From Salmonella enterica subsp. enterica serovar Choleraesuis (GTDB lineage Bacteria > Pseudomonadota > Gammaproteobacteria > Enterobacterales > Enterobacteriaceae), in contig AP025685.1 of assembly GCA_022846635.1 (NCBI GenBank), positions 744,001-808,000 of the forward strand: a stretch of DNA of 64,000 bases, written 5' to 3'. A program made the position numbers and the translations under genes. This document shows positions 47,703-58,063 of the stretch, piece after piece (the stretch's first letter is position 1; the number at the start of each line of letters is the position of its first letter). The notes under the pieces are model-generated. The model did no database searches, was not told the origin of the DNA, and worked only from the letters and a program-made list of their open reading frames with translations.

Positions 47703-48905
47703 TTGCAAAGCGTAGATGTGGCCATTGTTGGCGGCGGCATGGTTGGCCTGGCGGTCGCCTGTGGCTTGCAGGGAAGTGGTCTGCGGGTTGCTGTTTTAGA
47801 GCAGCGGTTGCCGGAACCTGTGGCTGCCGATGCGCCGCCATCGTTGCGGGTATCCGCAATTAATGCGGCCAGTGAACGGCTGCTAACCCATCTTGGCGTC
47901 TGGTCAGAGATTATATCCCGTCGGGCGTGCAGCTATCACGGCATGGAAGTTTGGGAGCAGGATAGTTTTGGTCGGATAACCTTTGACGATCGCAGCGTTG
48001 GCGCGACTCATCTTGGGCATATCATTGAAAACGATCTTATTCATCAGGCGTTGTGGGACAAGGCTCAGGGGTTAAGTGATATCACCTGCATTGCGCCAGC
48101 CAGCATTAAGCAGGTGGCATTTGGTGAGAACGACGCTTTTATCACTCTGGAAGATGGCAACTTACTCAGTGCGCGGTTGGTTATTGGCGCGGATGGTGCG
48201 CACTCGTGGCTGCGTCGTGAGGCAAATATCCCGGTCACTTTTTGGGATTATCGTCATCACGCGCTGGTGGCCACAATACGCACCGCCGAGCCGCACGGCG
48301 GAGTGGCTCGTCAGGTATTTCATGGCGACGGCATTTTGGCATTTTTACCGCTTAGTTCACCAAACTTATGTTCTATCGTCTGGTCGCTGCCTCCAGAAAA
48401 GGCCGAACAAATGCGTGATATAGAGCCAGAAGCATTTAATCAGGCTCTGGCGGTGGCATTCGATATGCGTCTGGGGCTTTGTCAGGTGGAAAGCGATCGT
48501 CAGTGTTTCCCTCTGACCGGGCGCTATGCTCGCCAGTTTGCTGCTCATCGCCTGGCGCTGGTCGGCGATGCCGCTCACACTATCCATCCGCTGGCCGGGC
48601 AGGGCGTTAACCTTGGTTTTATGGATGCAGCAGAGTTGATTGCTGAAATTCGCCGCCTTCATCGGGAAGGTAAAGATATTGGCCAGCATCTTTATTTGCG
48701 CCGCTATGAGCGCCGCCGTAAGCACAGCGCCGCGCTAATGCTGGCGAGTATGCAGGGTTTCCGTGAGCTGTTTTCTGGCACTCATCCAGCCCGGAAGTTA
48801 TTTAGGGATGTGGGCCTGAAGCTGGCCGATACGCTCCCCGGTTTGAAGACGCCATTAATCCGTCAGGCGCTGGGGATAGATTCTCTTCCTGAATGGTTGC
48901 GCTAA
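47703..48905 (+). CDS. ubiI: 2-octaprenylphenol hydroxylase UbiI (VisC)
   Basis: 400 residues, same as E. coli UbiI. Flavin monooxygenase for C5 hydroxylation of the ubiquinone ring. FAD loop GGGMVG near 10-15, GADGAHSWLR, GDAAHTIHPLAGQGVNLG. The start codon is TTG after GGAGAGAGA; no ATG nearby gives the conserved MQSVDVAIVGGG N-terminus. Confidence 0.95.
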   Translation: MQSVDVAIVGGGMVGLAVACGLQGSGLRVAVLEQRLPEPVAADAPPSLRVSAINAASERLLTHLGVWSEIISRRACSYHGMEVWEQDSFGRITFDDRSVGATHLGHIIENDLIHQALWDKAQGLSDITCIAPASIKQVAFGENDAFITLEDGNLLSARLVIGADGAHSWLRREANIPVTFWDYRHHALVATIRTAEPHGGVARQVFHGDGILAFLPLSSPNLCSIVWSLPPEKAEQMRDIEPEAFNQALAVAFDMRLGLCQVESDRQCFPLTGRYARQFAAHRLALVGDAAHTIHPLAGQGVNLGFMDAAELIAEIRRLHREGKDIGQHLYLRRYERRRKHSAALMLASMQGFRELFSGTHPARKLFRDVGLKLADTLPGLKTPLIRQALGIDSLPEWLR

Positions 48906-48917
48906 TTGCTACCCGTC

Positions 48918-48948
48918 GGGCCTTATAAGTTGCAACATAAGGCCCGCC
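48918..48948 (+). terminator. ubiI operon terminator
   Basis: GGGCCTTAT-N10-ATAAGGCCC, a strong stem with a weak T-stretch (GCCTTCATTT). Confidence 0.65.
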
Positions 48949-49331
48949 TTCATTTGAAAAATTCTAATTTTACCCTCATTTTCAGATTAGTTTTTATAAT
49001 CTGACTAAAATTACACCAATTTATCTGTGTTGCATAATTGGTGCGAAATGTTAAGTAATTCTATTTTTTGTGCCATTTATGATTGTTTTATGTGGCATAT
49101 CTCGCAGTTCGCTGGATAAATCCTCTACACCCTGGTTTCTTTCCTCAGGCCATAGGCTAATGTGATGACCTGCTTTCATTGATGGTTTCACCATCCTTTC
49201 AATGGTAACGTCACCGCAAGGATAACGTTTGCGTCGCCATGATTACGGGTGGTGCGCAGGCATTGTTGGCCGCACCTGACGGAGCTGCGACGCCGCGATG
49301 CCCGGGACATGTCGTACACGAAGAGGACAAG
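48949..49331 (+). promoter_or_regulatory. gcvTHP control region with PurR-like box
   Basis: About 380 bases, AT-rich in its first half, the region where Lrp, GcvA and PurR act in E. coli. AGGATAACGTTTGCGT (49219-49234) matches the PurR consensus ACGCAAACGTTTGCGT at 13 of 16 positions. No glycine riboswitch was seen. Confidence 0.55.
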
Positions 49332-50429
49332 ATGGTGCAACACACTCCCCTATATGATGAACACCTGCGCTGCGGCGCGCGAATGGTTGATTTTCACGGA
49401 TGGATGATGCCGCTGCATTACGGCTCCCAGCTTGATGAACACCATGCGGTACGCAACGACGCTGGTATGTTCGACGTTTCTCACATGACGATCGTCGATC
49501 TGCACGGTAGCCGTACTCGCGAATTTCTTCGTTACCTGCTGGCAAATGATGTCGCCAAACTTACCAAACCAGGCAAAGCGCTATACAGCGGGATGCTGAA
49601 TGCCTCCGGCGGCGTTATTGATGACCTGATTGTTTACTTCCTGACAGAAGACTACTTCCGGGTGGTGGTTAACTCTGCGACTCGCGAAAAAGACCTCGCG
49701 TGGATTATCCGCCACGCCGAGCCTTTCGCTATCGATATTACCGTGCGCGATGACCTGGCGCTGATAGCGGTCCAGGGGCCAAATGCGAAAGCGAAGGCTG
49801 AAACCCTGTTTAACGACCAGCAACGTCAGGCCGTGGCTGATATGAAGCCATTTTTCGGCGTTCAGGCTGACTCTCTCTTTATTGCCACTACCGGTTATAC
49901 CGGTGAAGCGGGTTACGAAATAGCCCTGCCGCGTGACAAAGCGTCCGCATTCTGGAGCCAGCTGGTTGAAGCCGGCGTTAAGCCTTGTGGGCTGGGTGCT
50001 CGCGATACGCTGCGCCTTGAGGCCGGAATGAATCTCTATGGTCAGGAGATGGATGAAGGTGTCTCTCCGCTGGCGGCCAACATGGGCTGGACAATCGCCT
50101 GGGAACCGGCAGACCGCGACTTCATTGGCCGTGAAGCACTCGAAAGCCAGCGTGAACAGGGTACTGAGCAGCTGGTGGGCCTGATTATGACCGAGAAAGG
50201 CGTGCTGCGCGGCGGGCAGGCCGTTCGCTTCAGCGACGCAGACGGCAACCTTAAGAGCGGCGTTATTACCAGCGGCAGCTTCTCACCAACGCTGGGTTAC
50301 AGCATTGCGCTGGCTCGTGTTCCTGCCGGAATTGGCCCACAGGCAATAGTTGAAATTCGTAATCGCGAAATGCCTGTCACCGTGACTAAACCTATTTTTG
50401 TGCGCGCCGGCAAACCGGTCAGCGCGTAA
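49332..50429 (+). CDS. gcvT: Glycine cleavage system T protein (aminomethyltransferase)
   Basis: 365 residues (E. coli 364). Transfers the aminomethyl carbon from GcvH to tetrahydrofolate, releasing ammonia. Conserved [21 protein letters not shown] and GYTGEAGYE folate-site segments. The ATG at 49332 follows GAGGACAA; 31 upstream in-frame codons are not supported. First of gcvTHP. Confidence 0.97.
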   Translation: MVQHTPLYDEHLRCGARMVDFHGWMMPLHYGSQLDEHHAVRNDAGMFDVSHMTIVDLHGSRTREFLRYLLANDVAKLTKPGKALYSGMLNASGGVIDDLIVYFLTEDYFRVVVNSATREKDLAWIIRHAEPFAIDITVRDDLALIAVQGPNAKAKAETLFNDQQRQAVADMKPFFGVQADSLFIATTGYTGEAGYEIALPRDKASAFWSQLVEAGVKPCGLGARDTLRLEAGMNLYGQEMDEGVSPLAANMGWTIAWEPADRDFIGREALESQREQGTEQLVGLIMTEKGVLRGGQAVRFSDADGNLKSGVITSGSFSPTLGYSIALARVPAGIGPQAIVEIRNREMPVTVTKPIFVRAGKPVSA

Positions 50430-50447
50430 TTTTACCAGGAGATTTCT

Positions 50448-50837
50448 ATGAGCAATGTGCCTAAGGAACTGAAATACAGTAAGGATCACGAGTGGCTGCG
50501 CAAAGATTCAGACGGTAGCTACATCGTAGGCATTACCGATCACGCCCAGGAGCTGCTGGGAGATATGGTGTTTGTTGACCTGCCGGAAGTGGGTTCTGCG
50601 GTGAGTGCCGGTGATGATTGTGCGGTCGCTGAGTCGGTGAAAGCCGCCTCCGATATCTATGCACCAATTAGCGGCAAGATTGTCGCCATCAACGAAGAGC
50701 TGGAAGGCTCTCCTGAACTGCTTAATAGCGATCCTTACCAGGACGGTTGGCTGTTCAAAATTGAAGCCAGCGATGAGTCTGAAATTGCTGCTCTGCTGGA
50801 TGCAGCCGCCTATCAGGCCCTGCTGGATAGCGAATAA
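50448..50837 (+). CDS. gcvH: Glycine cleavage system H protein
   Basis: 129 residues. Lipoyl carrier of the glycine cleavage complex; Lys65 in AESVKAASD is the lipoylation site. AGGAG precedes the ATG. Confidence 0.98.
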   Translation: MSNVPKELKYSKDHEWLRKDSDGSYIVGITDHAQELLGDMVFVDLPEVGSAVSAGDDCAVAESVKAASDIYAPISGKIVAINEELEGSPELLNSDPYQDGWLFKIEASDESEIAALLDAAAYQALLDSE

Positions 50838-50972
50838 CGCTTTCGTAAGCAAATGACTCTGTGGCCCCTGAAACTGGGGCCACATTAAGCGGCAGTGACC
50901 CCACTTCGGTTTTATCGCTCTCCGGCCATCTGCCAGCCCACGTTTTGCCATCTGTTTTGCAGGAACACCACG

Positions 50973-53846
50973 ATGAACCAGATTTTAAGTCAGCTGGAGA
51001 ACAGCGAGTCGTTTATCCAGCGCCATATTGGCCCTTCGGTCGAAGAACAGCAGCAGATGCTGGCGACCGTGGGCGCAGATTCTCTCAACGGGTTAACCGG
51101 GCAGATTGTTCCGCGCGATATTCAGCTGCCAACGCCGCCCCAAACCGGTCTGGCCGCTACCGAATTCACGGCTCTGGCTGAGTTAAAAGCTATCGCCAGC
51201 CGAAACCAGCGTTTCAAAACTTACATTGGTACCGGGTATGCGGCGGTGCATACACCGCCAGTAATTCTGCGCAACATGCTGGAAAATCCGGGTTGGTATA
51301 CCGCTTATACGCCATATCAACCGGAAGTGTCTCAGGGGCGTCTGGAGTCACTGCTTAACTTCCAGCAGGTAACTCTGGATTTGACCGGGCTGGACATTGC
51401 CTCGGCCTCCTTGCTGGATGAGGCAACTGCGGCTGCTGAAGCGATGGCCATGGCAAAACGCGCCAGCAAGCTCAAAAATGCTAACCGTTTCTTTGTTGCG
51501 GCAGATGTTCACCCGCAAACTCTTGATGTGGTTCGTACCCGCGCAGAGACCTTTGGTTTCGAAGTAGTGGTTGATGATGCCGCTCGCGCTAACGAACATG
51601 CTGACCTTTTCGGCGTGCTGTTGCAGCAGGCTGGCACCAGCGGTGAAGTGCATGATTACAGCGTCCTGATTGCCGAGTTGAAAGCCCGTAAAGTTATCGT
51701 TAGCCTGGCTGCCGATTTGATGGCGCTGGTTATGCTGACCGCGCCGGGGAAACAGGGTGCGGATATTGTGTTTGGCTCGGCCCAGCGCTTTGGTGTGCCG
51801 ATGGGTTACGGTGGCCCACACGCCGCCTTCTTCGCTGCTCGTGACGAGTTTAAGCGTTCCATGCCGGGGCGTATTATCGGGGTTTCTCGCGATGCGGCTG
51901 GTAACACGGCGTTGCGTATGGCGATGCAGACTCGTGAACAGCATATCCGCCGTGAAAAGGCGAACTCGAATATCTGTACCTCGCAGGTTCTGCTGGCGAA
52001 TATTGCCAGTCTGTATGCCGTGTGGCATGGCCCTAAAGGGCTGCGCCAGATTGCTGACCGCATCCATCGTTTTGCCGATATCCTGGCGGCCGGCCTGCGC
52101 CGTCGTGGCTGCACTCTGCGCCACGATACCTGGTTTGACACGCTGTGTATCGAAACTGCTGATAAAGCCGGTGTTCTGGCCCGGGCGGCCGCGCAGCGTA
52201 TCAACTTGCGCAGCGATTTGCTCAATGCGGTGGGCGTGACGCTTGATGAAACCACTACCCGTGATGATATTCAGGCGCTGCTATCGGTGCTGACCGGAGA
52301 TAATAGCCCACTGGATATCAATGCGCTGGACCAGGAAGTGGCGCTCGACAGCCGCTCTCTGCCAGCGGGTATGGTGCGTGATGATGCCATCCTGACTCAT
52401 CCGGTATTTAATCGCTATCACAGCGAAACTGAGATGATGCGTTATATGCATAGCCTGGAGCGCAAAGATCTGGCCCTGAATCAGGCGATGATCCCGCTTG
52501 GCTCCTGCACTATGAAACTCAATGCCGCCGCCGAAATGATCCCGATTACCTGGCCGGAATTTGCCGAGCTGCACCCATTCTGCCCACCGGCGCAGGCAGA
52601 GGGTTATCAGGAGATGATTAGCCAGCTTTCAGAATGGCTGATAAAACTGACCGGTTACGACGCGCTTTGCATGCAGCCAAACTCAGGTGCACAGGGTGAA
52701 TATGCCGGGCTGCTGGCTATCCGCCGCTATCACCACAGCCGGAATGACCATCAGCGCGATATCTGTCTTATCCCAAGTTCGGCGCACGGAACTAACCCGG
52801 CTTCGGCGCAGATGGCGGGAATGGAAGTGGTTGTAGTCGCCTGCGACAAGCAAGGCAATATCGATTTGGTCGATCTGCGTGAAAAAGCTGAGCAGGCCGG
52901 ATCGCGTTTGTCATGCATTATGGTGACCTATCCTTCTACCCACGGCGTGTACGAAGAGACTATTCGCGAAGTATGCAACATCGTTCACCAGTTTGGCGGC
53001 CAGGTATACCTGGATGGCGCGAACATGAATGCGCAGGTAGGCATTACTTCTCCGGGTCATATTGGGGCAGATGTTTCGCACCTGAACCTGCATAAAACCT
53101 TCTGTATTCCGCACGGTGGTGGTGGTCCTGGCATGGGGCCGATTGGCGTGAAAGCTCATTTGGCACCGTTTGTTCCGGGGCATAGCGTGGTGCAGATTGC
53201 GGAGATGCTAACAACTCAGGGCGCGGTTTCTGCCGCACCGTTTGGCAGTGCTTCTATCCTGCCAATCAGCTGGATGTATATCCGTATGATGGGGGCGGAA
53301 GGCCTGAAACAGGCAAGCCAGGTCGCTATTCTCAATGCAAACTATATCGCTACCCGTCTGGGCGAAGCTTATCCGGTGCTTTATTCCGGACGTGATGGCC
53401 GGGTGGCGCATGAGTGCATCCTGGATATCCGCCCGTTAAAAGAGAGCACTGGCATTAGTGAGCTGGATATTGCGAAGCGTTTAATTGACTACGGCTTCCA
53501 CGCGCCAACGATGTCTTTCCCGGTGGCAGGTACCCTGATGGTGGAGCCAACGGAGTCCGAGAGTAAAGCTGAACTGGATCGTTTTATCGATGCAATGCTG
53601 GCTATCCGCGATGAAATCGACCGGGTTGCAGCCGGAGAATGGCCGGCAGATGATAACCCGCTGGTTAACGCACCGCATATTCAGGCTGAGCTGCTGGATG
53701 ACTGGAACCATGCTTATACTCGCAAACTGGCCGCATTCCCGGCTGGGCAGAGCAATAAATACTGGCCGACGGTTAAACGTCTGGATGATGTTTACGGCGA
53801 CCGTAATTTATTCTGTTCCTGCGTGCCGATGAGTGAATATCAGTAA
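50973..53846 (+). CDS. gcvP: Glycine dehydrogenase (decarboxylating), P protein
   Basis: 957 residues, same as E. coli GcvP. PLP enzyme that decarboxylates glycine and loads the aminomethyl group on GcvH. PLP lysine is Lys708 in [16 protein letters not shown]. The start [11 protein letters not shown] follows CAGGAACACC; a 26-codon upstream extension is not supported. Confidence 0.98.
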   Translation: MNQILSQLENSESFIQRHIGPSVEEQQQMLATVGADSLNGLTGQIVPRDIQLPTPPQTGLAATEFTALAELKAIASRNQRFKTYIGTGYAAVHTPPVILRNMLENPGWYTAYTPYQPEVSQGRLESLLNFQQVTLDLTGLDIASASLLDEATAAAEAMAMAKRASKLKNANRFFVAADVHPQTLDVVRTRAETFGFEVVVDDAARANEHADLFGVLLQQAGTSGEVHDYSVLIAELKARKVIVSLAADLMALVMLTAPGKQGADIVFGSAQRFGVPMGYGGPHAAFFAARDEFKRSMPGRIIGVSRDAAGNTALRMAMQTREQHIRREKANSNICTSQVLLANIASLYAVWHGPKGLRQIADRIHRFADILAAGLRRRGCTLRHDTWFDTLCIETADKAGVLARAAAQRINLRSDLLNAVGVTLDETTTRDDIQALLSVLTGDNSPLDINALDQEVALDSRSLPAGMVRDDAILTHPVFNRYHSETEMMRYMHSLERKDLALNQAMIPLGSCTMKLNAAAEMIPITWPEFAELHPFCPPAQAEGYQEMISQLSEWLIKLTGYDALCMQPNSGAQGEYAGLLAIRRYHHSRNDHQRDICLIPSSAHGTNPASAQMAGMEVVVVACDKQGNIDLVDLREKAEQAGSRLSCIMVTYPSTHGVYEETIREVCNIVHQFGGQVYLDGANMNAQVGITSPGHIGADVSHLNLHKTFCIPHGGGGPGMGPIGVKAHLAPFVPGHSVVQIAEMLTTQGAVSAAPFGSASILPISWMYIRMMGAEGLKQASQVAILNANYIATRLGEAYPVLYSGRDGRVAHECILDIRPLKESTGISELDIAKRLIDYGFHAPTMSFPVAGTLMVEPTESESKAELDRFIDAMLAIRDEIDRVAAGEWPADDNPLVNAPHIQAELLDDWNHAYTRKLAAFPAGQSNKYWPTVKRLDDVYGDRNLFCSCVPMSEYQ

Positions 53847-53860
53847 GCAAATCAAGATGT

Positions 53861-53888
53861 AAAAAGGGCGCTGCGGCGCCCTTTTTTG
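53861..53888 (+). terminator. gcvTHP terminator
   Basis: AAAGGGCGC-tgc-GGCGCCCTTTTTT. Confidence 0.92.
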
Positions 53889-54009
53889 TCTCTGCAAATT
53901 GGCATCAACAAGTGCCGCAATCTTCATTGTTAAATATATGTTGAATGCAATTACGATGATTGATTATTTATCTTCTAAAATTTCACCATTTATCAATATT
54001 GGGGGATTA

Positions 54010-54753
54010 ATGGAACTAGCGTTGATTACCGGGGCCAGCCGTGGAATAGGGCGAGCAACGGCGCTGCTTCTGGCGAAGAAAGGTTATCGGGTGGCGATAA
54101 ACTATCGCCAAAATAAGGCTGCTGCGCAGCAGACGGTGGACGCAATCGAAAGCCGGGGAGGAGCCGCATTTTTATTGCAGGGTGATGTAGCAGAAGAAGA
54201 GCAGATTGAAGCCATGTTCCAGCTCCTGGACTCGTGGGGTGAGCCGCTGCGAGTATTAGTGAATAATGCCGGGATACTGGATACTCAGTCGACTATTGAA
54301 GATCTCACCGCAGCGCGTATTAACCGCATCCTCATAACCAATGTTACCGGAAGCTTTCTCTGCTGCCGTGAGGCGGTAAAACGCATGGCGCTAAGGCATG
54401 GCGGCCTTGGCGGAAATATCGTAAATGTCTCTTCTGTGGCAGCCAGGCTGGGGGCCGCTGGAGAATATATAGATTATGCGGCTTCTAAAGGCGCTCTGGA
54501 TAGCCTGACAATCGGGCTGGCGCAGGAGGTCGCAGGCCAGGGGATTCGGGTCAATAGCGTGCGCCCGGGTTTTATTTATACCGAGATGCATGCCAGCGGC
54601 GGGGAGCCGGGCCGTGTGGACAGGATTAAGAATAGCCTGCCATTGGGACGGGGTGGGCGGCCTGAAGAGGTTGCAGAGGCTATTGCCTGGCTGATTAGCG
54701 AGCAGGCGGGATATGTCACCGGCAATTTTATTGATATGGCTGGCGGGCGATGA
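54010..54753 (+). CDS. ygfF: SDR-family oxidoreductase YgfF
   Basis: 247 residues, same length as E. coli YgfF and closely similar (VRPGFIYTEMHASGGEPGRVDR). Cofactor loop TGASRGIG at 7-14, NNAG, and the YAASK active site. Predicted glucose-dehydrogenase-like SDR; substrate unknown. The ATG at 54010 follows GGGGG. It is the last backbone gene before the biosynthetic island. Confidence 0.92.
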   Translation: MELALITGASRGIGRATALLLAKKGYRVAINYRQNKAAAQQTVDAIESRGGAAFLLQGDVAEEEQIEAMFQLLDSWGEPLRVLVNNAGILDTQSTIEDLTAARINRILITNVTGSFLCCREAVKRMALRHGGLGGNIVNVSSVAARLGAAGEYIDYAASKGALDSLTIGLAQEVAGQGIRVNSVRPGFIYTEMHASGGEPGRVDRIKNSLPLGRGGRPEEVAEAIAWLISEQAGYVTGNFIDMAGGR

Positions 54754-55326
54754 GAATCCGGACTTTAGCGACTAATCGGTGGCTAAGGTCTGGTTATTTC
54801 TATGAATTACTTATTAACCGTTTTTTGGATATTAATTAACTTTTAGCTCAGTTACCTGATTAATTAGCTTAAGGCTTTTGCCTGTTGTGCTGTGTAATTG
54901 TTTGTTACGTTTTGACGTTACTTAATATATATGACGCTAGTTTTATTTCGTCTTTATTATTGATTTTGAACAATTATAAGCGGTTGACTCTGCGTATTTA
55001 GATGAAATGAGAACGATTTTTACTATTTTCCCTTACCGCGCTAATTAAACGGCTGTTTAGCTATACCTGCTGTACTCGCGTTCTCTTATAAGAGAGTGAG
55101 TATGTGTTGATGAAGCGTATAAATTCCCTCCATAAAATAAGACAAAAAATAATGACCGTTCGGCTAATACGTTTCTGTTGCCGGGTAGTTATTATTCCGT
55201 GAGTAATTTTGAGCAGTCGGCATTAATTTCATTCACCTCTTTGCCATGCGGATTTTTCAGTGTGGTGAACTTAGCGTTCGCGCCAATAGTGATGATGCTG
55301 GCCATTTGAGATAAAGAGAGGTCTAT
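54754..55326. other. AT-rich non-coding region upstream of the biosynthetic cluster
   Basis: 573 bases with no supported gene, noticeably AT-rich compared with both flanks, as is common for H-NS-silenced acquired promoters. It contains the perfect 14-bp palindrome TCTCTTATAAGAGA at 55082-55095. Several TTGAC-like hexamers are present but none pairs clearly with a -10 box at normal spacing. Confidence 0.6.
55082..55095. promoter_or_regulatory. Perfect palindrome TCTCTTATAAGAGA, candidate operator
   Basis: A 14-bp perfect palindrome 231 bases upstream of the first ketosynthase start. No cognate regulator gene is in the window. Confidence 0.4.
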
Positions 55327-56544
55327 ATGTTACATCGTGTCGCGATTACCGGTCTGGGCATTGTTTCCAGCATCGGTACAACATTGGATGAAGTGACCGA
55401 ATCGCTCTATAAGGGCCGCTCCGGTATTACTACTGACGCAGAACGGCTCGAGCTGGGTTTTAACTCCTCGCTGACCGGCGCTATTCGCCCATTTGAAAAA
55501 CGCTTCCCGCTTACCCGTAAGCAGCGTAAGTCCACTCCAGAATTCGTTGAGTGGGCCGCAGAAGCCGCTTTATCCGCCATCGACCTTTCTGGCCTGGCTC
55601 CTGACCAAATCGCTACCGAGCGCACCGGGATGATCTTCGGCTGTGACTCCAGCGTGTTGCCTGCAATCCAGCAGACTGAGCTGCTTAAAGAAACTAAAAG
55701 CACCAACAGCCTGGGCAGCGGCTTCGTTTTCCAGTCAATGACATCCTGCATCACCATGAACCTGAACGCTATCCTGGGGACTAAAGGGGCATCGTGGTCT
55801 ATCAGCGGTGCATGCGCCAGCGGCGGTCACGCTATCGGTCAGGCGGCAGATTTAATCCGTCTGGGCCGTCAGGATCGCATGATTTGCGGTGGTGCTCAGG
55901 AAATTAACTGGCAGTCCATGTGTAGCTTTGACGGGCTGAGCGCGTTCTCTACCCGCCTGGACGACCCGCAGGGTGCCAGCCGCCCGTTCGCTAAAGGCCG
56001 CGATGGTCTGGTACCGAGCGGCGGCGCGGCGGCTGTAGTTCTGGAACGTTACGATCACGCAGTAGCTCGCGGTGCCAAAATCTGGGGTGAAGTCCTGAGT
56101 TACGGCTTCTCCTCCGATGGTGAAAACATCATCGTCCCAAGCCGTACCGGTCTTGGCCGCGCAATGCGTATGGCGCTGCAAGAGTCTGGCCTCGCCAGCA
56201 AAGATATCGATTATATCTGTGCGCACGCGACTTCAACGCCAAAAGGCGATGAGATGGAAGCCGGTAACATCATCGACGTATTCGGGGCGCGCAACGTACC
56301 TATCTCCTCCACTAAATCCATGACTGGTCATGAACTGTGGATGAGCGGTGCGGCGCAGGTGGTCTACACCAGCCTGATGGCCCACAACAACTTCGTGGCG
56401 CCAAATATTAACTTTGACGGCCCGGATGATGTTACTGCCGGCCTCGATATCATCACTGAAGCTCGTGAGCAGTCCATCAAGAAAGCACTGTGTAACTCCG
56501 CAGGTTTCGGCGGTACAAACTCCTGCCTGGTACTAGGTTTCTAA
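55327..56544 (+). CDS. Beta-ketoacyl-ACP synthase, FabB (KAS I)-like
   Basis: 405 residues. Catalytic triad intact: Cys163 (SGACASGG), His300 (HATSTP), His335 (KSMTGHELWMSG). These positions match FabB (163/298/333), and the N-terminus ITGLGIVSSIG and C-terminus INFDGPDD, GFGGTN also look FabB-like rather than FabF-like. It is a duplicate, not the housekeeping fabB: the Gly-Ala after the second His is replaced by Trp-Met-Ser. It should elongate ACP-bound acyl chains within this cluster. GAGAGG precedes the ATG; one base separates it from the next gene. Confidence 0.9.
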   Translation: MLHRVAITGLGIVSSIGTTLDEVTESLYKGRSGITTDAERLELGFNSSLTGAIRPFEKRFPLTRKQRKSTPEFVEWAAEAALSAIDLSGLAPDQIATERTGMIFGCDSSVLPAIQQTELLKETKSTNSLGSGFVFQSMTSCITMNLNAILGTKGASWSISGACASGGHAIGQAADLIRLGRQDRMICGGAQEINWQSMCSFDGLSAFSTRLDDPQGASRPFAKGRDGLVPSGGAAAVVLERYDHAVARGAKIWGEVLSYGFSSDGENIIVPSRTGLGRAMRMALQESGLASKDIDYICAHATSTPKGDEMEAGNIIDVFGARNVPISSTKSMTGHELWMSGAAQVVYTSLMAHNNFVAPNINFDGPDDVTAGLDIITEAREQSIKKALCNSAGFGGTNSCLVLGF

Positions 56545-56545
56545 G

Positions 56546-58063
56546 ATGTCACAGCAAAACAAAACCGCTGTCGTTATTGGTGCCGGCATTGCCGGCATGA
56601 CCTCGGCTTTACTGCTGGGGATGAACGGCTACAAAGTCTCTCTGGTCGAGACCGAAAAACAAATCGGCCAGACACTGCGCGGCTTCTACAAAAGCCGTGT
56701 CTATTTCGACAGCGGTATGCACTTTGCGGGCGAGCTTTCTGAGCACGGCCTGTTGAGTGCTTATCTCCGTTACCTCGGGGTTTCGGGCCTGGATTGTCTC
56801 GATTTCGATCAGGATTGCTTTGAGAAAGTTCGCTTCTCAGATAACAACGATTTCAATATTCCAATCGGCTACGAAAAAGTTATTGAAAGCCTGGTAGACG
56901 CTTTCCCTGCGGAGAAACAGGGCATCGTCAAATACATGCAGCTGCTGAGAAAGGCGTATTACGTGTCGCCTTACCACTCTCTGAGCATGGATGTGGGTAC
57001 CGGCGCTGAGCGTGACCACCCTGAACTGCTCGTGTCGACCACTCAGGTTATCGAACAGCACGTGAGCAACCCGTATTTACGGACTCTGTTAGCGGTTCCA
57101 TGTCTCTATCACGGCGTATCGCCAGATGAAACGCCATTCCTGCGCCATGCGTGGGTTGCCGGTACTCACCTTGATAGCGTTCGTACCTTTACCCACGGCG
57201 GCCTGTCGCTGGTAGAAGCTTATGAACAGCGCCTGAAAGATTTAGGCGCCACCTTCTACTGCGGGCGTCGTGCTGTGAAGCTTCACTGCCGTGACAGTGG
57301 GGAAATCAAAGCGGTTGAGCTGGATGATGGTGAAATCCTGTCTTGCGATACCGCGATTTACACCGGTCATCCGCACTATCTTCCAGAGCTGATGCCGGAA
57401 GGCGCGCTGCGCCCGGGCGCACGTAAACGCCTGCGCGAGTTGCAGGATGGTATGGCGGCTCATCTGCTGTATCTGACTAACGACAGCACGCCGCCAGACA
57501 TTATGAACCGGAAAAACGTGGTCTATTGCCGTCACGATCTTCCGCTGAGCCAGCAGTTTAATGTCACCAATGGCGAGAAAAATTCGCCGTTTTATATCTG
57601 TGCCGGCCCGGCGGCGCTGCGTTACAGCGCCGGATTATCCGATCGCGGTGGCGATTATATTGCTATCGAACCGTGCTCTCCGGATGAGTATTTGCCGTAT
57701 TACGGAACCGGCGGTGCACGCAGGCCGGACGGTTATCGGGCTCTTAAAAAGAAACGCCTGGCGGAGTTTTCTGCCCGGTTGTTTGAAACTCTGCCTGAGA
57801 TGGAAGGTATGCGTGTGGTCGGCGGCGGTAGCCCATTGACCCTGCAGCGCTATCTCCACACTCCGCATTGCGGGTTGTATGGCGTTGCGCACGATCGTCA
57901 TCAGTTTACACCGATGCCAAATACTAAAATCCCAGGTTTCTATCTCGCCGGACAAGGAGTGACCGCGCCGGGCATTCTCGGATCGTTAATTTCCGCGTTT
58001 GTCGCCTGTGGTTACCTGTTCGGTCACTCCCATCTTCTGGATGGCGTAAGGGCGTGCAAATGA
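56546..58063 (+). CDS. CrtI/retinol-saturase-like FAD-dependent oxidoreductase
   Basis: 505 residues. Dinucleotide fold GAGIAG at 12-17 with Glu36 after the second strand (LVETEK), and the C-terminal FAD-contact motif GFYLAGQGVTAPGILGSLISA (about 468-488), typical of phytoene desaturases, carotenoid isomerases and retinol saturase. In this family the enzymes add, remove or isomerise double bonds in long conjugated chains. Placed between two ketosynthase genes, it likely acts on an acyl-ACP or free polyene product. Its stop overlaps the next ATG (ATGA). Confidence 0.85.
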   Translation: MSQQNKTAVVIGAGIAGMTSALLLGMNGYKVSLVETEKQIGQTLRGFYKSRVYFDSGMHFAGELSEHGLLSAYLRYLGVSGLDCLDFDQDCFEKVRFSDNNDFNIPIGYEKVIESLVDAFPAEKQGIVKYMQLLRKAYYVSPYHSLSMDVGTGAERDHPELLVSTTQVIEQHVSNPYLRTLLAVPCLYHGVSPDETPFLRHAWVAGTHLDSVRTFTHGGLSLVEAYEQRLKDLGATFYCGRRAVKLHCRDSGEIKAVELDDGEILSCDTAIYTGHPHYLPELMPEGALRPGARKRLRELQDGMAAHLLYLTNDSTPPDIMNRKNVVYCRHDLPLSQQFNVTNGEKNSPFYICAGPAALRYSAGLSDRGGDYIAIEPCSPDEYLPYYGTGGARRPDGYRALKKKRLAEFSARLFETLPEMEGMRVVGGGSPLTLQRYLHTPHCGLYGVAHDRHQFTPMPNTKIPGFYLAGQGVTAPGILGSLISAFVACGYLFGHSHLLDGVRACK

